A model generated the notes under the pieces. It was given only the letters and a program-made list of their open reading frames with translations. It was not told the origin of the DNA and ran no database searches. The position numbers were made by a program, and so were the translations under genes. This document shows positions 25,647-34,297 of a stretch of DNA of 37,934 nucleotides, piece after piece (the stretch's first letter is position 1; each line of letters begins with the position of its first letter). The stretch is taken from NCBI GenBank assembly GCA_027592945.1, contig JAQCJP010000006.1, forward strand, positions 1 through 37,934. The letters run 5' to 3'. This DNA is from Planctomycetota bacterium (GTDB lineage Bacteria > Planctomycetota > Planctomycetia > Pirellulales > UBA1268).

Positions 25647-26651
25647 ATGGTGACCATGGTGATGGCGGATGTTTTCCATCGTGCCCCCTGCCCGGGCTGC
25701 TTCCACGCGCACCGGCCACGCCGTCGATCCTGCAGGTGCGGCCAGATCGCTGCCTCCCGGCAGCGGCACGGTTTTACGCTCGTCGAGCTGCTCGTCGTGA
25801 TTGCGATCATCGCAACGCTCATCGGGCTCCTGCTGCCGGCGGTTCAGGGCGCCCGCGAGGCCGCCCGGCGGATGTCGTGTGCTAACAATCTGAAGCAGCT
25901 CGGCCTCGCGATGCACAACTACCACGGTTTGAAGAAGCGGCTTCCGCCGGGCTACCGGTTTACGACAAGCGTCAACGGCTCCAAAATCAGGGTGCCCACG
26001 ATCGTCTACCTGCTTCCGTTCATCGAGGACCGCGCCCGAGCCGAACTGTTCGACTTCAAGCGAAGCTGGCAGGCTCAGCTTCAGATCGTGGGGCAGGTGA
26101 TCCCGAGCCTGCAGTGCGCGAGCGACACGACGCAGGTGATGGATCAGTCTGACGGCCCCGGTGGCGATCGAAAGGGCAGCTACGGGCTGAACTGGGGGCA
26201 GAACAACATTTCGAAGCCCTTCACGACGAGTTCTCTCAAGGCGCCGTTTTCTCACGATTACGGGGCGAAGTTCGGTGAGATCACCGATGGCACAAGCAAA
26301 ACGCTGTTGCTGATGGAGATGATCCAGGCCCCCTCCGACAGCCAGGGCATCGACCGGCGAGCCCGGATCTGGAATCCGACCGGCGGGACCTACCAACTGC
26401 TGACCAGGCAGGGCCCCAACACGGCGGTTCCTGACGTCTCGCGGTGCGTTGATCGAACGGATCGCGGCCTCCCCTGCACCAACAACAACGGCCAGGGCGT
26501 CAGCTATCTAATGTCCCGCAGTCGACACTCGGGCGGCGTGACGGTCGCCCGCTGTGACAGCTCTGTCCAGTTCGTGAGCGATGACATCGACCTTGTCGGG
26601 TGGCAGGCCGCAAGCAGCATCAACGGAAGCGAGACGGTCGGCCTGCCCTGA
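25647..26651 (+). CDS. DUF1559 prepilin-like protein with long leader
   Basis: A 334-residue protein of the very large planctomycete DUF1559 family. The type IV prepilin methylation/cleavage motif [20 protein letters not shown] starts at residue 41 (processing after G42, E at +5). It is followed by [20 protein letters not shown] and [13 protein letters not shown]. The C-terminal [13 protein letters not shown] matches the H-x-G-G-V ending of the family. The product should be a pseudopilin-like surface protein; its real function is unknown. The leader is unusual: 42 residues instead of about 6-15, with [18 protein letters not shown], i.e. four cysteines plus basic residues. In-frame ATG codons exist only at residues 1, 4 and 6, so a short leader is not available without a rare start. 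It is divergent from the sigma factor. Confidence 0.88.
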   Translation: MVTMVMADVFHRAPCPGCFHAHRPRRRSCRCGQIAASRQRHGFTLVELLVVIAIIATLIGLLLPAVQGAREAARRMSCANNLKQLGLAMHNYHGLKKRLPPGYRFTTSVNGSKIRVPTIVYLLPFIEDRARAELFDFKRSWQAQLQIVGQVIPSLQCASDTTQVMDQSDGPGGDRKGSYGLNWGQNNISKPFTTSSLKAPFSHDYGAKFGEITDGTSKTLLLMEMIQAPSDSQGIDRRARIWNPTGGTYQLLTRQGPNTAVPDVSRCVDRTDRGLPCTNNNGQGVSYLMSRSRHSGGVTVARCDSSVQFVSDDIDLVGWQAASSINGSETVGLP

Positions 26652-26717
26652 TGCAGTCATGGCAGGGTCGGGGCGCGTAAAGCAGCCCGGCCGCGGTGCG
26701 GTGTCTCGAACCTGATT
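26652..26717. other. spacer between DUF1559 gene and PEP-CTERM remnant
   Basis: No gene, hairpin with T run or promoter could be recognised in this short stretch. With the remnant that follows it makes a 536-bp region without an intact gene between 26652 and 27187. Confidence 0.3.
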
Positions 26718-27141
26718 TTGGTGCAATTGCTTTCCGGTCGGGAAAACCTATTTGTGGCACTTCTCGCTTTTCGATCGGAAGATCCGTTGCGTGGGTGTTT
26801 TGCCGGCGGGGTGGCCAGTTTTGCTGCTCGTGGCAAGCACCTCACTGTCGGGAATCTCACGCTTGACGGTGTTGTCAACGTGGGCGAGGTTGTCTCGAAC
26901 AGTTTTCTCTCGGCCACCGTAGGTAACACCTGGCGGTTGTTCGACTATGCTGGCAGTCTCACGGATAATGGTTTGACACTCGGCACGACTTCAACGCTTC
27001 GTTCGGGCCTTTCCTTCGAACTCGACACCGCCACACCGGGCCAGGTTGATTCGCGGGTTGTGCCTCAACCGAGTGCGGCCGTCTGCTTGAATCAGCTTTG
27101 GTTGACTGGGAATTGCCGCGGTTCGTCGCAGAAGGTCTTGA
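26718..27141 (+). pseudogene. decayed C-terminal part of a beta-repeat PEP-CTERM protein
   Basis: The frame reads LTVGNLTLDGVVNVGE, then TVGNTWRLFDYAGSLTDNGL and LSFELDTATPGQVD, typical of the end of planctomycete autotransporter-like proteins. RVVPQPSAAVCL follows, a PEP-CTERM motif with E changed to Q. The hydrophobic helix is then lost: the frame runs into NQLWLTGNCRG. In a neighbouring frame 27106-27141 reads LGIAAVRRRRS and stop, exactly the helix end and arginine cluster expected of a PEP-CTERM. An indel near 27090-27105 therefore broke the tail. The N-terminal part is absent and no signal peptide precedes it. It lies just before the metalloprotease gene. The stretch looks less GC-rich than its neighbours. 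Confidence 0.7.
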
Positions 27142-27187
27142 TGGCCGCCGGCTGCGGCGGTGCGTTTTCCTGATGAATCGGTGAACT

Positions 27188-30100
27188 GTGAGAAGCCCAG
27201 ACGTCAGGCGAGCGGGCGTGCGGAGGCGTTGCCGGCCGGGCCAGAGCCGATCGCCGTCGGTGCTGACGCTCGAGCGGCTCGAGCCTCGGCTCCCGTTGGA
27301 TGCATCCGACGTCTTGGCCGACTTGTATGTCTGCTCGCTTGACCACGATCACGATGATGACTTCCTGGTTGCCACCGTCGGACACTCCGACGCTCTCCTG
27401 AGCCTATCGCCCGACGACCGGGTTCTCGTGATGGGCGGTTCACTCGACGGCGAACTTCCCGTGCCGTCGGGAACCGCCGCCGGGCTGCCGGAACTCCACA
27501 GCCTGCCCGGTGCCGCCACGTCGATCTACCTTGACTTCGACGGTCACGCGGATCTTGTGGCCTACGACACCGACGGCGACCCCACCAGCTTCAGCGCTGC
27601 CGAGGCTGCCGTGATCACGGAAGCCCACCGGCAGACGTCGGTCTTCTTCGCGATGTTCGATGTCAACGTCACCACGGTCAAGCCGACGGGGCCGTTCGCC
27701 TGGATCGTGATCAGCGGCGACATCGCCGGCGGCAGTAGCAACGTGGGGGTGTTCCCAAACTCGGCACCCAGATCCTGGATCAATGCCGAATCCGCGGAGA
27801 ACCGGGTGTCCGGGATCGTCCACGAAATTGGACACAACTTCGGCCTGCTCCACCAGTCCGATTACGACGACGAGGGCAATCTCACCAGCGAATACAGCAA
27901 CGGGCTCGACGCCCTCCACGGCGCGCTGATGGGGGTGGACTACCGCCGCGATGTCCAGAAATGGTTCATCGGCCATCCGAGCACCTCACCGAGCGTCCTC
28001 CAGGACGACATCGCGGTGATCGCCAACGTGATCAAGCGGTACCAGCCGGCCGGAGGCGACGGGTTTCGGGCCGACGATCACGGCGGCACGTTCGCCACGG
28101 CCACCACCTTGACCGCCATCACCGGCGGTCGATCGGCCTCGGGCATCATCGAGCGGATGACCGATGTCGACACGTTTTCATTTTCGACGTCGGGAACCGG
28201 CACGATCATCTCCGTCGTGCCCACCAAGCCGTCGGGGCTTGACGCAAAGCTGGAGGTGTTTGATGCCGGCGGGGCCTTGATCGCGGCGAGCGACAGCGAT
28301 GCAAACGAGCAGCAGCTCGTCCTGCCACCCGGAACCGGCACCTGGTATGTGTCGGTTTCGAGCCATGGCAACTACGGTGATCTCGGCAGCTACGACCTCT
28401 CGGTGAACGACCTGCCGGCAGGCTGGACCTCGGCTGACATCGGCAAAACCGAGCTCCTGGGCGACGCGGCCTTCGGGGCTGGCGTCTTCACCGTGGCGGG
28501 AGCCGGGGCGGCGGTGGGGGGCACGAGCGACGCCTTCCGATTCGCCTGGCAGACGCTCACCGGCAACGGCTCGATTACGGCTCGCGTGACTCAAAACCAG
28601 AATACCGACCCGCTGGCCAAGGCTGGGATCGAGATCCGTGAGTCACTGGCGGCGAACTCCAAGCACGTGGCGATGGTCACCACGGCCGCGCGGGGGCCGC
28701 AACTGATCTCGCGAAGCACGACCGGGGGCACCTCGTCGATCGTGGGCAGCCCCGCCGCTTCATTCTCCCCGACCTGGCTGCGGCTGGATCGAACTGGGAA
28801 CGTGATCACTGCCTCTCGTTCCCCTGACGGTGTCTCGTGGACCACGGTCGGATCGGTCACGGTCGGGATGAGCGCGACGGTCCGGATCGGACTCCTCACC
28901 TCGGCCCACGATGCCAACGCCGTCAATACGGCACGCTTCGACAACATCTCGCTGACGGGCAACCTCGACCCGCCGGAAGTGGTCAACTCGCTCTCCCCGC
29001 CTGCCGGCGTGACGGTCAGGCAGGGGGGCGGCGCGTCGCTTGTCGTTCGCTGGCAGCCAGTGACGGGCGCGACCGGCTACGTGATCGAGCGGTCGGAGAA
29101 CGGAGTCGACTTCAGCAGCGTCTTCACCGCGGCGCCCGCGGAGACGTCCTGGACAGACATCGGCCTCCCGGGAGCGCTCCGGTATTTCTACCGGGTGCGG
29201 TCCCTCGGCAGCGCGGGCCAGTCGGCGGCTTCAGCGGTCGTCAGCGAAATCAATCGGCCGAGTCCTGTGACCAGTGCATCGATCGCGCCGCTCTCCGATA
29301 CCCAGCTGATCCTCAACTGGCGGGACACCAACGGTGAGACCGGATACCGGATCGAGCGGTCCACCGACAACGCGACCTACACGCAGATCTCGACGGTGGC
29401 TGCCAATGTGCCCAGCTACACGGCGGGCGGTCTCGCCGCGGGCACGCCCTACTGGTTTCGAATCTCGCCGATCACCGCGACCGGTGACGGCAATCCTGTG
29501 ATGGTCACCCGCAGGACCACCGGGCAGCAGGCCGTCGGTGAACTCTGGTTTGCCTCGAAGACCTCGTCGTCGCTCGGCATCGAATGGTCGGCGACCGCGA
29601 CGGCGACCAGCTACCGCATCGAGCGGTCGCAAAACGGCACGAGTTTCACGACGCTCGCATCCGTCCCGGCTGGCACGCTCACCTATCTCGACACGTCCGT
29701 CAACGTGATCGGAAGGTATTACTATCGGGTGGTTGCGATCGTGAGCGGCACTGCCGCTGATCCCTCGCCGACGATCTTCACGGCGGTGCCGGCGGTCGCC
29801 ACGCTGCCAGCGCCATGGACCACGGCCGATGTCGGAGCTGCAGCAGGCGAGGGGGCGACCGGGCTGCAGAGCGGCAAGTTCATCCTCATTTCCAGCGGCA
29901 CGGCCATCGGCGGGCCGGCCGACTCCTTCCGGTTCGTTTCCCAGACCCTCGTTGGTGACGGAACGATCGTCGCCCGCGTTGCTTCGCTCGAGAACACGGG
30001 AAGCTGGCCGAAGGCGGGCCTGATGATCCGGGAGTCGACCGACGTCGACGCACGACAGGCAGCCTTGGTCGTCTCGCCGGCCAACGGGATCACTTGGCAC

Positions 30101-31168
30101 TATCGGCACAACATCGGCGGCGCCGGGGTCGTTGTCGCCGGCCCGACCGGCCAGGCCGCGCCGGTGTGGCTGAAGCTCGTCCGGGAAGGCAGCCGGTTCA
30201 CCGGTTTCTGGTCGACGGACGGCGTTTCCTGGACGGAAGCCGGCAGCACCACGATTGCGATGGGCACAACGGCGGTGATTGGACTGGCGGCGACCAGCGA
30301 CACGGCCACCCGTCTCGGTCGGGCTGAGTTCACCGATGTCGCCGTCACGATTCCAACGACCGACCAAGTGGTGACCGTTGCTGCCGGGCAGACGGCGACC
30401 GAGCCGGGAGGCCGCACGCACGCTGGTGCATTGATCAAGCGGGGAACCGGCCAGCTCATATTGTCAGGCGGCAACACCTACACCGGTGGCACCATCGTCG
30501 AGGGCGGCGAACTGGTGATCCGCGATCCCGCCGCCCTCGGGGCTGGCAATCTCGAGATCCGGGCGAATGGCCGCGTGACGCTGGATCTCGGCACCGGCCA
30601 ACTGGCCCTTGCCCAGATGGCGATCCTCGGCACGGGCGTTCTCGATCTCGCCAGCGGCTCGATCAGGCTCACCCCGGGCACCTACGACCTTGCCGAGATC
30701 CGCGACCAGATCCTCTTGGCACGCGGCGGCGGCAGTTGGACCGGGCCTGGAATCACGACATCGACCAGTGATCTGGGGAACTCCCGGGCAGTCGGGTATC
30801 GGCTTCTCCAGGACGGCTCGCTCGTCGTGGGCTATGCCGCCATCGGCGACGCAACCATGGACGGTAGCGTGAATGTGCAGGACCTGATCGCGATCTCGAC
30901 CTCCGGTGCGTATGGCGCGGGGGCTGGCGACGCCGGCTGGTGGCAGGGAGACTTCAATTACGACGGCCTGGTCAACGTCAGCGACCTGATCGGTCTGTCG
31001 ACGTCGGGCCTGTATGGCAGCGGCTCCTACCTCCCGATCGCCAGCGACCCGACGACCGCGGCCGAGGGCCTGGGCCAGCTGGCATGGATGGCCTACGCTG
31101 AAGAGATCTCCGAGGACTCTACCACGGAGGAGAAGAGGGCCGGCGACATCGTCGGCGGTGGATCGTGA
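27188..31168 (+). CDS. giant secreted zinc metalloprotease with LEPR-XLL motif, PPC, FN3 and dockerin-like modules
   Basis: A 1326-residue protein. Order seen: N-terminal LEPR-XLL motif (LEPRLPLDA, 31-39), a planctomycete export-associated signature without a classical signal peptide; a metzincin-like protease domain with HEIGHNFGLLH (212-222), the HExxHxxGxxH zinc site; a PPC-type domain (about 295-406); a beta-sandwich DUF1349/LamG-like module (about 411-592); three fibronectin III repeats (about 603-868), each with a YxIERS motif (YVIERSENG, YRIERSTDN, YRIERSQNG); a second copy of the beta-sandwich (about 876-1056); and the shared cassette (1059-1283) with one autotransporter-type repeat and paired dockerin-like loops (GDATMDGSVNVQDLI at 1220; GDFNYDGLVNVSDLI). 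It ends in an acidic tail without PEP-CTERM. The start is GTG 27188. Its stop overlaps the next sulfatase start (GTGA), so they are coupled. Confidence 0.88.
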   Translation: MRSPDVRRAGVRRRCRPGQSRSPSVLTLERLEPRLPLDASDVLADLYVCSLDHDHDDDFLVATVGHSDALLSLSPDDRVLVMGGSLDGELPVPSGTAAGLPELHSLPGAATSIYLDFDGHADLVAYDTDGDPTSFSAAEAAVITEAHRQTSVFFAMFDVNVTTVKPTGPFAWIVISGDIAGGSSNVGVFPNSAPRSWINAESAENRVSGIVHEIGHNFGLLHQSDYDDEGNLTSEYSNGLDALHGALMGVDYRRDVQKWFIGHPSTSPSVLQDDIAVIANVIKRYQPAGGDGFRADDHGGTFATATTLTAITGGRSASGIIERMTDVDTFSFSTSGTGTIISVVPTKPSGLDAKLEVFDAGGALIAASDSDANEQQLVLPPGTGTWYVSVSSHGNYGDLGSYDLSVNDLPAGWTSADIGKTELLGDAAFGAGVFTVAGAGAAVGGTSDAFRFAWQTLTGNGSITARVTQNQNTDPLAKAGIEIRESLAANSKHVAMVTTAARGPQLISRSTTGGTSSIVGSPAASFSPTWLRLDRTGNVITASRSPDGVSWTTVGSVTVGMSATVRIGLLTSAHDANAVNTARFDNISLTGNLDPPEVVNSLSPPAGVTVRQGGGASLVVRWQPVTGATGYVIERSENGVDFSSVFTAAPAETSWTDIGLPGALRYFYRVRSLGSAGQSAASAVVSEINRPSPVTSASIAPLSDTQLILNWRDTNGETGYRIERSTDNATYTQISTVAANVPSYTAGGLAAGTPYWFRISPITATGDGNPVMVTRRTTGQQAVGELWFASKTSSSLGIEWSATATATSYRIERSQNGTSFTTLASVPAGTLTYLDTSVNVIGRYYYRVVAIVSGTAADPSPTIFTAVPAVATLPAPWTTADVGAAAGEGATGLQSGKFILISSGTAIGGPADSFRFVSQTLVGDGTIVARVASLENTGSWPKAGLMIRESTDVDARQAALVVSPANGITWHYRHNIGGAGVVVAGPTGQAAPVWLKLVREGSRFTGFWSTDGVSWTEAGSTTIAMGTTAVIGLAATSDTATRLGRAEFTDVAVTIPTTDQVVTVAAGQTATEPGGRTHAGALIKRGTGQLILSGGNTYTGGTIVEGGELVIRDPAALGAGNLEIRANGRVTLDLGTGQLALAQMAILGTGVLDLASGSIRLTPGTYDLAEIRDQILLARGGGSWTGPGITTSTSDLGNSRAVGYRLLQDGSLVVGYAAIGDATMDGSVNVQDLIAISTSGAYGAGAGDAGWWQGDFNYDGLVNVSDLIGLSTSGLYGSGSYLPIASDPTTAAEGLGQLAWMAYAEEISEDSTTEEKRAGDIVGGGS

Positions 31169-32538
31169 GACGTTCGGTCGATCACCCGTTCGGATTTGCC
31201 CTGGCTGCGGTCCTCTTGGGGCTCGTCTCTTCCGGCGGCACATCTCAGGCGGAATCCCTGCAACCGAATCTCGTGGTGATTCTTACGGATGACCAGGGAT
31301 ATGGCGACGTGTCGGCCTACGGTGCGACGGATGTTCAGACGCCAAATATCGACAGGATTGGCACCGAGGGCATGCTGTTCACGGCGATGCGGGCCAATGC
31401 CACGGTCTGCTCGCCATCTCGGGCGGCCCTGCTCACCGGACGCTTTGCGGATCGCGTCGGCGTGCCCGGGGTGATCCGTACAGATCCATCGGACTCCTGG
31501 GGATGGTTCGATCCGCATGTGCCGACCCTGGCGGACGTTCTCGGCGAGGCGGGCTACGAGACCGCCCTGATCGGGAAGTGGCACCTCGGCCTCGAGTCCC
31601 CAAACACCCCCAACGAACGGGGCTTTGCCTACTTCTACGGTTTTCTCGGCGACATGATGGACAGTTACACGACCCATCGTCGACATGGGCAAAACCTGAT
31701 GCGACACAACAGCGCCGAGATAGATCCGCCGGGGCACGCGACCGATATTTTCTCGGACCAGGCCGTCGCCTACATCCGCGACCGGGCTGCGGGTAAGGGC
31801 CGGCCCTTTTTTCTCTACCTGGCCTACAACGCGCCGCATTTTCCCATCGAGCCGCCAGCGTCCTGGCTGGCCGACGTGCGGCAGCGATTGCCCGCCCTTG
31901 AGGAGAAGCGGGCCAAAGCGGTCGCCCTGATCGAGCATCTCGACGCCGGCATCGGGCGGGTGCTCGCGGCGCTTGACGAAACAGGGCTGGCGGACCACAC
32001 GGTCGTGGTGTTTTCCTCCGATAATGGCGGCTCGCTGCGACACGCCCAGTGCAACGCCCCTTGGCGGGGTGGAAAACAAGACCACTACGACGGAGGGCTC
32101 CGGGTTCCGTTCATGGTCCGCTGGCCGGCACGAATCCCTGTCGAATCTCGAACCGATCACGCCGGGCTGCTGTTTGACGTCTTTCCGACGTTCACCGAGC
32201 TCGCAGGGATCGCGCCAGGCGAGGGGCTCGATGCCCTCAGCCTCGTGCCCGTGCTCACGGGGACAGAGGCTTCATCCGCTCGTGAACTCTACTTCGTTCG
32301 CCGCGAGGGAGGCCTCCGCTACGGCGGCAACGCGTACGAAGCGTTGATTCACGGCGACTGGAAGATCCTGCGCAACGATCCATACAGCCCGCTCGAGCTC
32401 TACAACATCGCCGCTGACCCCTCCGAGCAACGCAACCTCGCAGCGGAGCATCGCGGCAAGCGTGAAGAACTCGCTGCAAGACTTCGCCGTCACGTTCAAC
32501 GCGGGGGCGGCACGCCGTGGCAGCCACCAAATCACTAG
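31165..32538 (+). CDS. secreted type I sulfatase (CSPSR), coupled to the metalloprotease
   Basis: A 457-residue arylsulfatase-type enzyme. Signal peptide: FALAAVLLGLVSSGGTSQAE (11-30). Metal ligands D42-D43 are in VVILTDDQGYGD, the formylglycine site is CSPSR (C82-R86) followed by AALLTGR, then GKWHLGLES, FLYLAYNAPHFPIEPP and SSDNGGSLRH. The C-terminal sub-domain has LIHGDWKILRNDPYSPLELY. Length is normal for the family. The GTG start at 31165 overlaps the protease stop by 4 bp, and the next sulfatase begins 17 bp after its stop, so protease and both sulfatases form one operon. Likely acts in the periplasm or outside on a sulfated glycan of the same substrate that the protease attacks. The exact sulfate position is not predictable here. 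Confidence 0.93.
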   Translation: MRRSVDHPFGFALAAVLLGLVSSGGTSQAESLQPNLVVILTDDQGYGDVSAYGATDVQTPNIDRIGTEGMLFTAMRANATVCSPSRAALLTGRFADRVGVPGVIRTDPSDSWGWFDPHVPTLADVLGEAGYETALIGKWHLGLESPNTPNERGFAYFYGFLGDMMDSYTTHRRHGQNLMRHNSAEIDPPGHATDIFSDQAVAYIRDRAAGKGRPFFLYLAYNAPHFPIEPPASWLADVRQRLPALEEKRAKAVALIEHLDAGIGRVLAALDETGLADHTVVVFSSDNGGSLRHAQCNAPWRGGKQDHYDGGLRVPFMVRWPARIPVESRTDHAGLLFDVFPTFTELAGIAPGEGLDALSLVPVLTGTEASSARELYFVRREGGLRYGGNAYEALIHGDWKILRNDPYSPLELYNIAADPSEQRNLAAEHRGKREELAARLRRHVQRGGGTPWQPPNH

Positions 32539-32555
32539 CCCCTCCAGGTGCCGCA

Positions 32556-34118
32556 ATGCAAATCACGTTCTGCCGGGCTCTGCTCACCTGCATCCTGACG
32601 CTTGCTCCGACCCTGCTCCGCGCAGCGGCCCCTGTTCCCGCGTCGATCGTCCCGGAACGAATCCCCGGGGCGACACCGCGGAATGTCGTGTTCATTCTTT
32701 CGGACGATCATCGCTATGACGCGATGAGCTTCCTGGGCCATCAGTTTGCGAAGACGCCGGTGATGGATTCAATGGCCCGGAACGGTGCCTATGTCCGCAA
32801 CGCACTTGTCACGACGTCGCTCTGCTCCCCCAGCCGGGCCTCGATCCTCACCGGGCTCTATACCTTCCGCCATCGGGTGATCGACAACAACCGGCCCATA
32901 CCGCCGGGGACGGTCTATTTCCCGGAATACCTCCAGCGGGCCGGGTATGCGACCGCGTTCATCGGCAAGTGGCACATGGGCGGAGAGAGCGACCGACCTC
33001 AGCCGGGCTGGAATCACTGGGTGAGTTTCGTCGGCCAGGGGCATTACCTGCCGCCAAAGCCCGGCTACACGCTCAACGTCGACGGGAACCGCGTGCCCCA
33101 GAAGGGCTACATCACCACGGAACTCACCGACTATGCGATCGATTGGCTGAAGCGGCAGAAGCCGGCTGAGAAGCCGTTTTTTCTCTACCTCTCGCACAAG
33201 GCCGTGCACGCCAACTTCACACCCGAAGAAAAGTACGAGGACAGCGTCAGAGACTTGCCCTTCACGAGGCCGCCGTCCGAGGCGTCAACCACCGCCGACC
33301 GTCACAAGCCCCGTTGGCTCCGCGACCAGCGGAACTCCTGGCATGGCGTCGATTTTCCCTACCACAGCGAACTCGACATCGAACGTTACTACAAGCGGTA
33401 TTGCGAGACGCTCCGGTCGGTCGATGACAGCATCGGACGCGTACTTGGGCAACTCGAGGAGATGGGTATCCTCGATGAAACGCTCGTGATCTACATGGGC
33501 GACAACGGCTTCATGTTCGGCGAGCACGGCCTGATCGACAAGCGGGTCGCCTACGAGCCGTCAATGCGGGTGCCGATGCTCGTGCAATGCCCCGCATTGA
33601 TCCCAGCGGGGCTTGTTGTGGACCAGATGATCGCGAATATCGACATCGGCCCGACCATCATGGAAGCGATGGCCTTGAAAACACCGCCTCACATGGATGG
33701 CAAGAGCTTTCTGCCGCTGCTGCGCGGTGCCGACACGCCATGGCGAGAGAATTTTCTCTACGTCTACTACTGGGAAAAGAACTTTCCGCAGACGCCGACC
33801 ACGTTTGCGCTCCGGACCCCAACACACAAATACATTACCTACTACGGCCTCTGGGATGCCGACGAACTCTACGACCTGCGGGACGACCCTGAGGAGACAA
33901 CCAATCTGATCGCTGACCCTGCCCAGCAATCCATGGCCCGGGCCTTGGAGAATGAACTCTACCGCCTCATGGGTAAACTCGGGGGCATGGAGATTCCGCT
34001 CAATCAGCCCAAGGGAGGCGTCAACAACCTCCGGCTGCGGGGCCGCGGCGGCGATGATGCCGCGGCCTTTCCGGCACCGCTGGTGACCGACGAGCCTCTC
34101 AATACCGACGCCAACTAG
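32556..34118 (+). CDS. secreted type I sulfatase (CSPSR), second of the pair
   Basis: A 520-residue sulfatase. A signal peptide (FCRALLTCILTLAPTLLRAA, 5-24) precedes the mature chain. D50-D51 in VVFILSDDHRYDA bind the metal; the active site is CSPSR (C90-R94); GKWHMGGES, FFLYLSHKAVHANF and MGDNGFMFGEHGLIDKR follow. The pattern GEHGLIDKRVAYEPSMRVP is close to the one in the sulfatase-PEP-CTERM fusion, and resembles N-acetylglucosamine-6-sulfatase/iduronate-2-sulfatase-like enzymes, so the two may share substrate class. ATG 32556 starts the signal peptide and is chosen over in-frame GTG 32517, which lies inside the previous gene. It follows that gene by 17 bp. A low-complexity glycine/aspartate-rich tail (about 493-520) ends the protein. 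Confidence 0.92.
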   Translation: MQITFCRALLTCILTLAPTLLRAAAPVPASIVPERIPGATPRNVVFILSDDHRYDAMSFLGHQFAKTPVMDSMARNGAYVRNALVTTSLCSPSRASILTGLYTFRHRVIDNNRPIPPGTVYFPEYLQRAGYATAFIGKWHMGGESDRPQPGWNHWVSFVGQGHYLPPKPGYTLNVDGNRVPQKGYITTELTDYAIDWLKRQKPAEKPFFLYLSHKAVHANFTPEEKYEDSVRDLPFTRPPSEASTTADRHKPRWLRDQRNSWHGVDFPYHSELDIERYYKRYCETLRSVDDSIGRVLGQLEEMGILDETLVIYMGDNGFMFGEHGLIDKRVAYEPSMRVPMLVQCPALIPAGLVVDQMIANIDIGPTIMEAMALKTPPHMDGKSFLPLLRGADTPWRENFLYVYYWEKNFPQTPTTFALRTPTHKYITYYGLWDADELYDLRDDPEETTNLIADPAQQSMARALENELYRLMGKLGGMEIPLNQPKGGVNNLRLRGRGGDDAAAFPAPLVTDEPLNTDAN

Positions 34119-34297
34119 CCCAGCGGCAGTTCCAGGTCGCCGAGCGAGGGGCCGGCCACCGGATTGCATCTGATGGGCTTCATAACGACTCGACTCGCTC
34201 CCCAGGACCCCGCGATAGCCCGCCTCCCAAACCAGTGACAACCGACGCGGTATCATGCCTGCCAGCGGTCCCCACCTGCCTGGAGCATCCTGTCGGC
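34119..34297. other. 179-bp spacer upstream of the NCS1 permease
   Basis: No terminator is evident behind the sulfatase. TATCAT at 34251-34256 is a possible -10 box about 40 bp before the permease ATG, but TGACA at 34236-34240 is too close to serve as its -35. A 22-codon minus-strand frame (34115-34183) is present and unassigned. Confidence 0.3.

Noticed and set aside
34115-34183. 22-codon minus-strand frame reading MKPIRCNPVAGPSLGDLELP
   Set aside because: It starts with ATG and looks protein-like, but I could not match it to a family, it has no clear ribosome site and it overlaps the sulfatase stop. It may be one more remnant.
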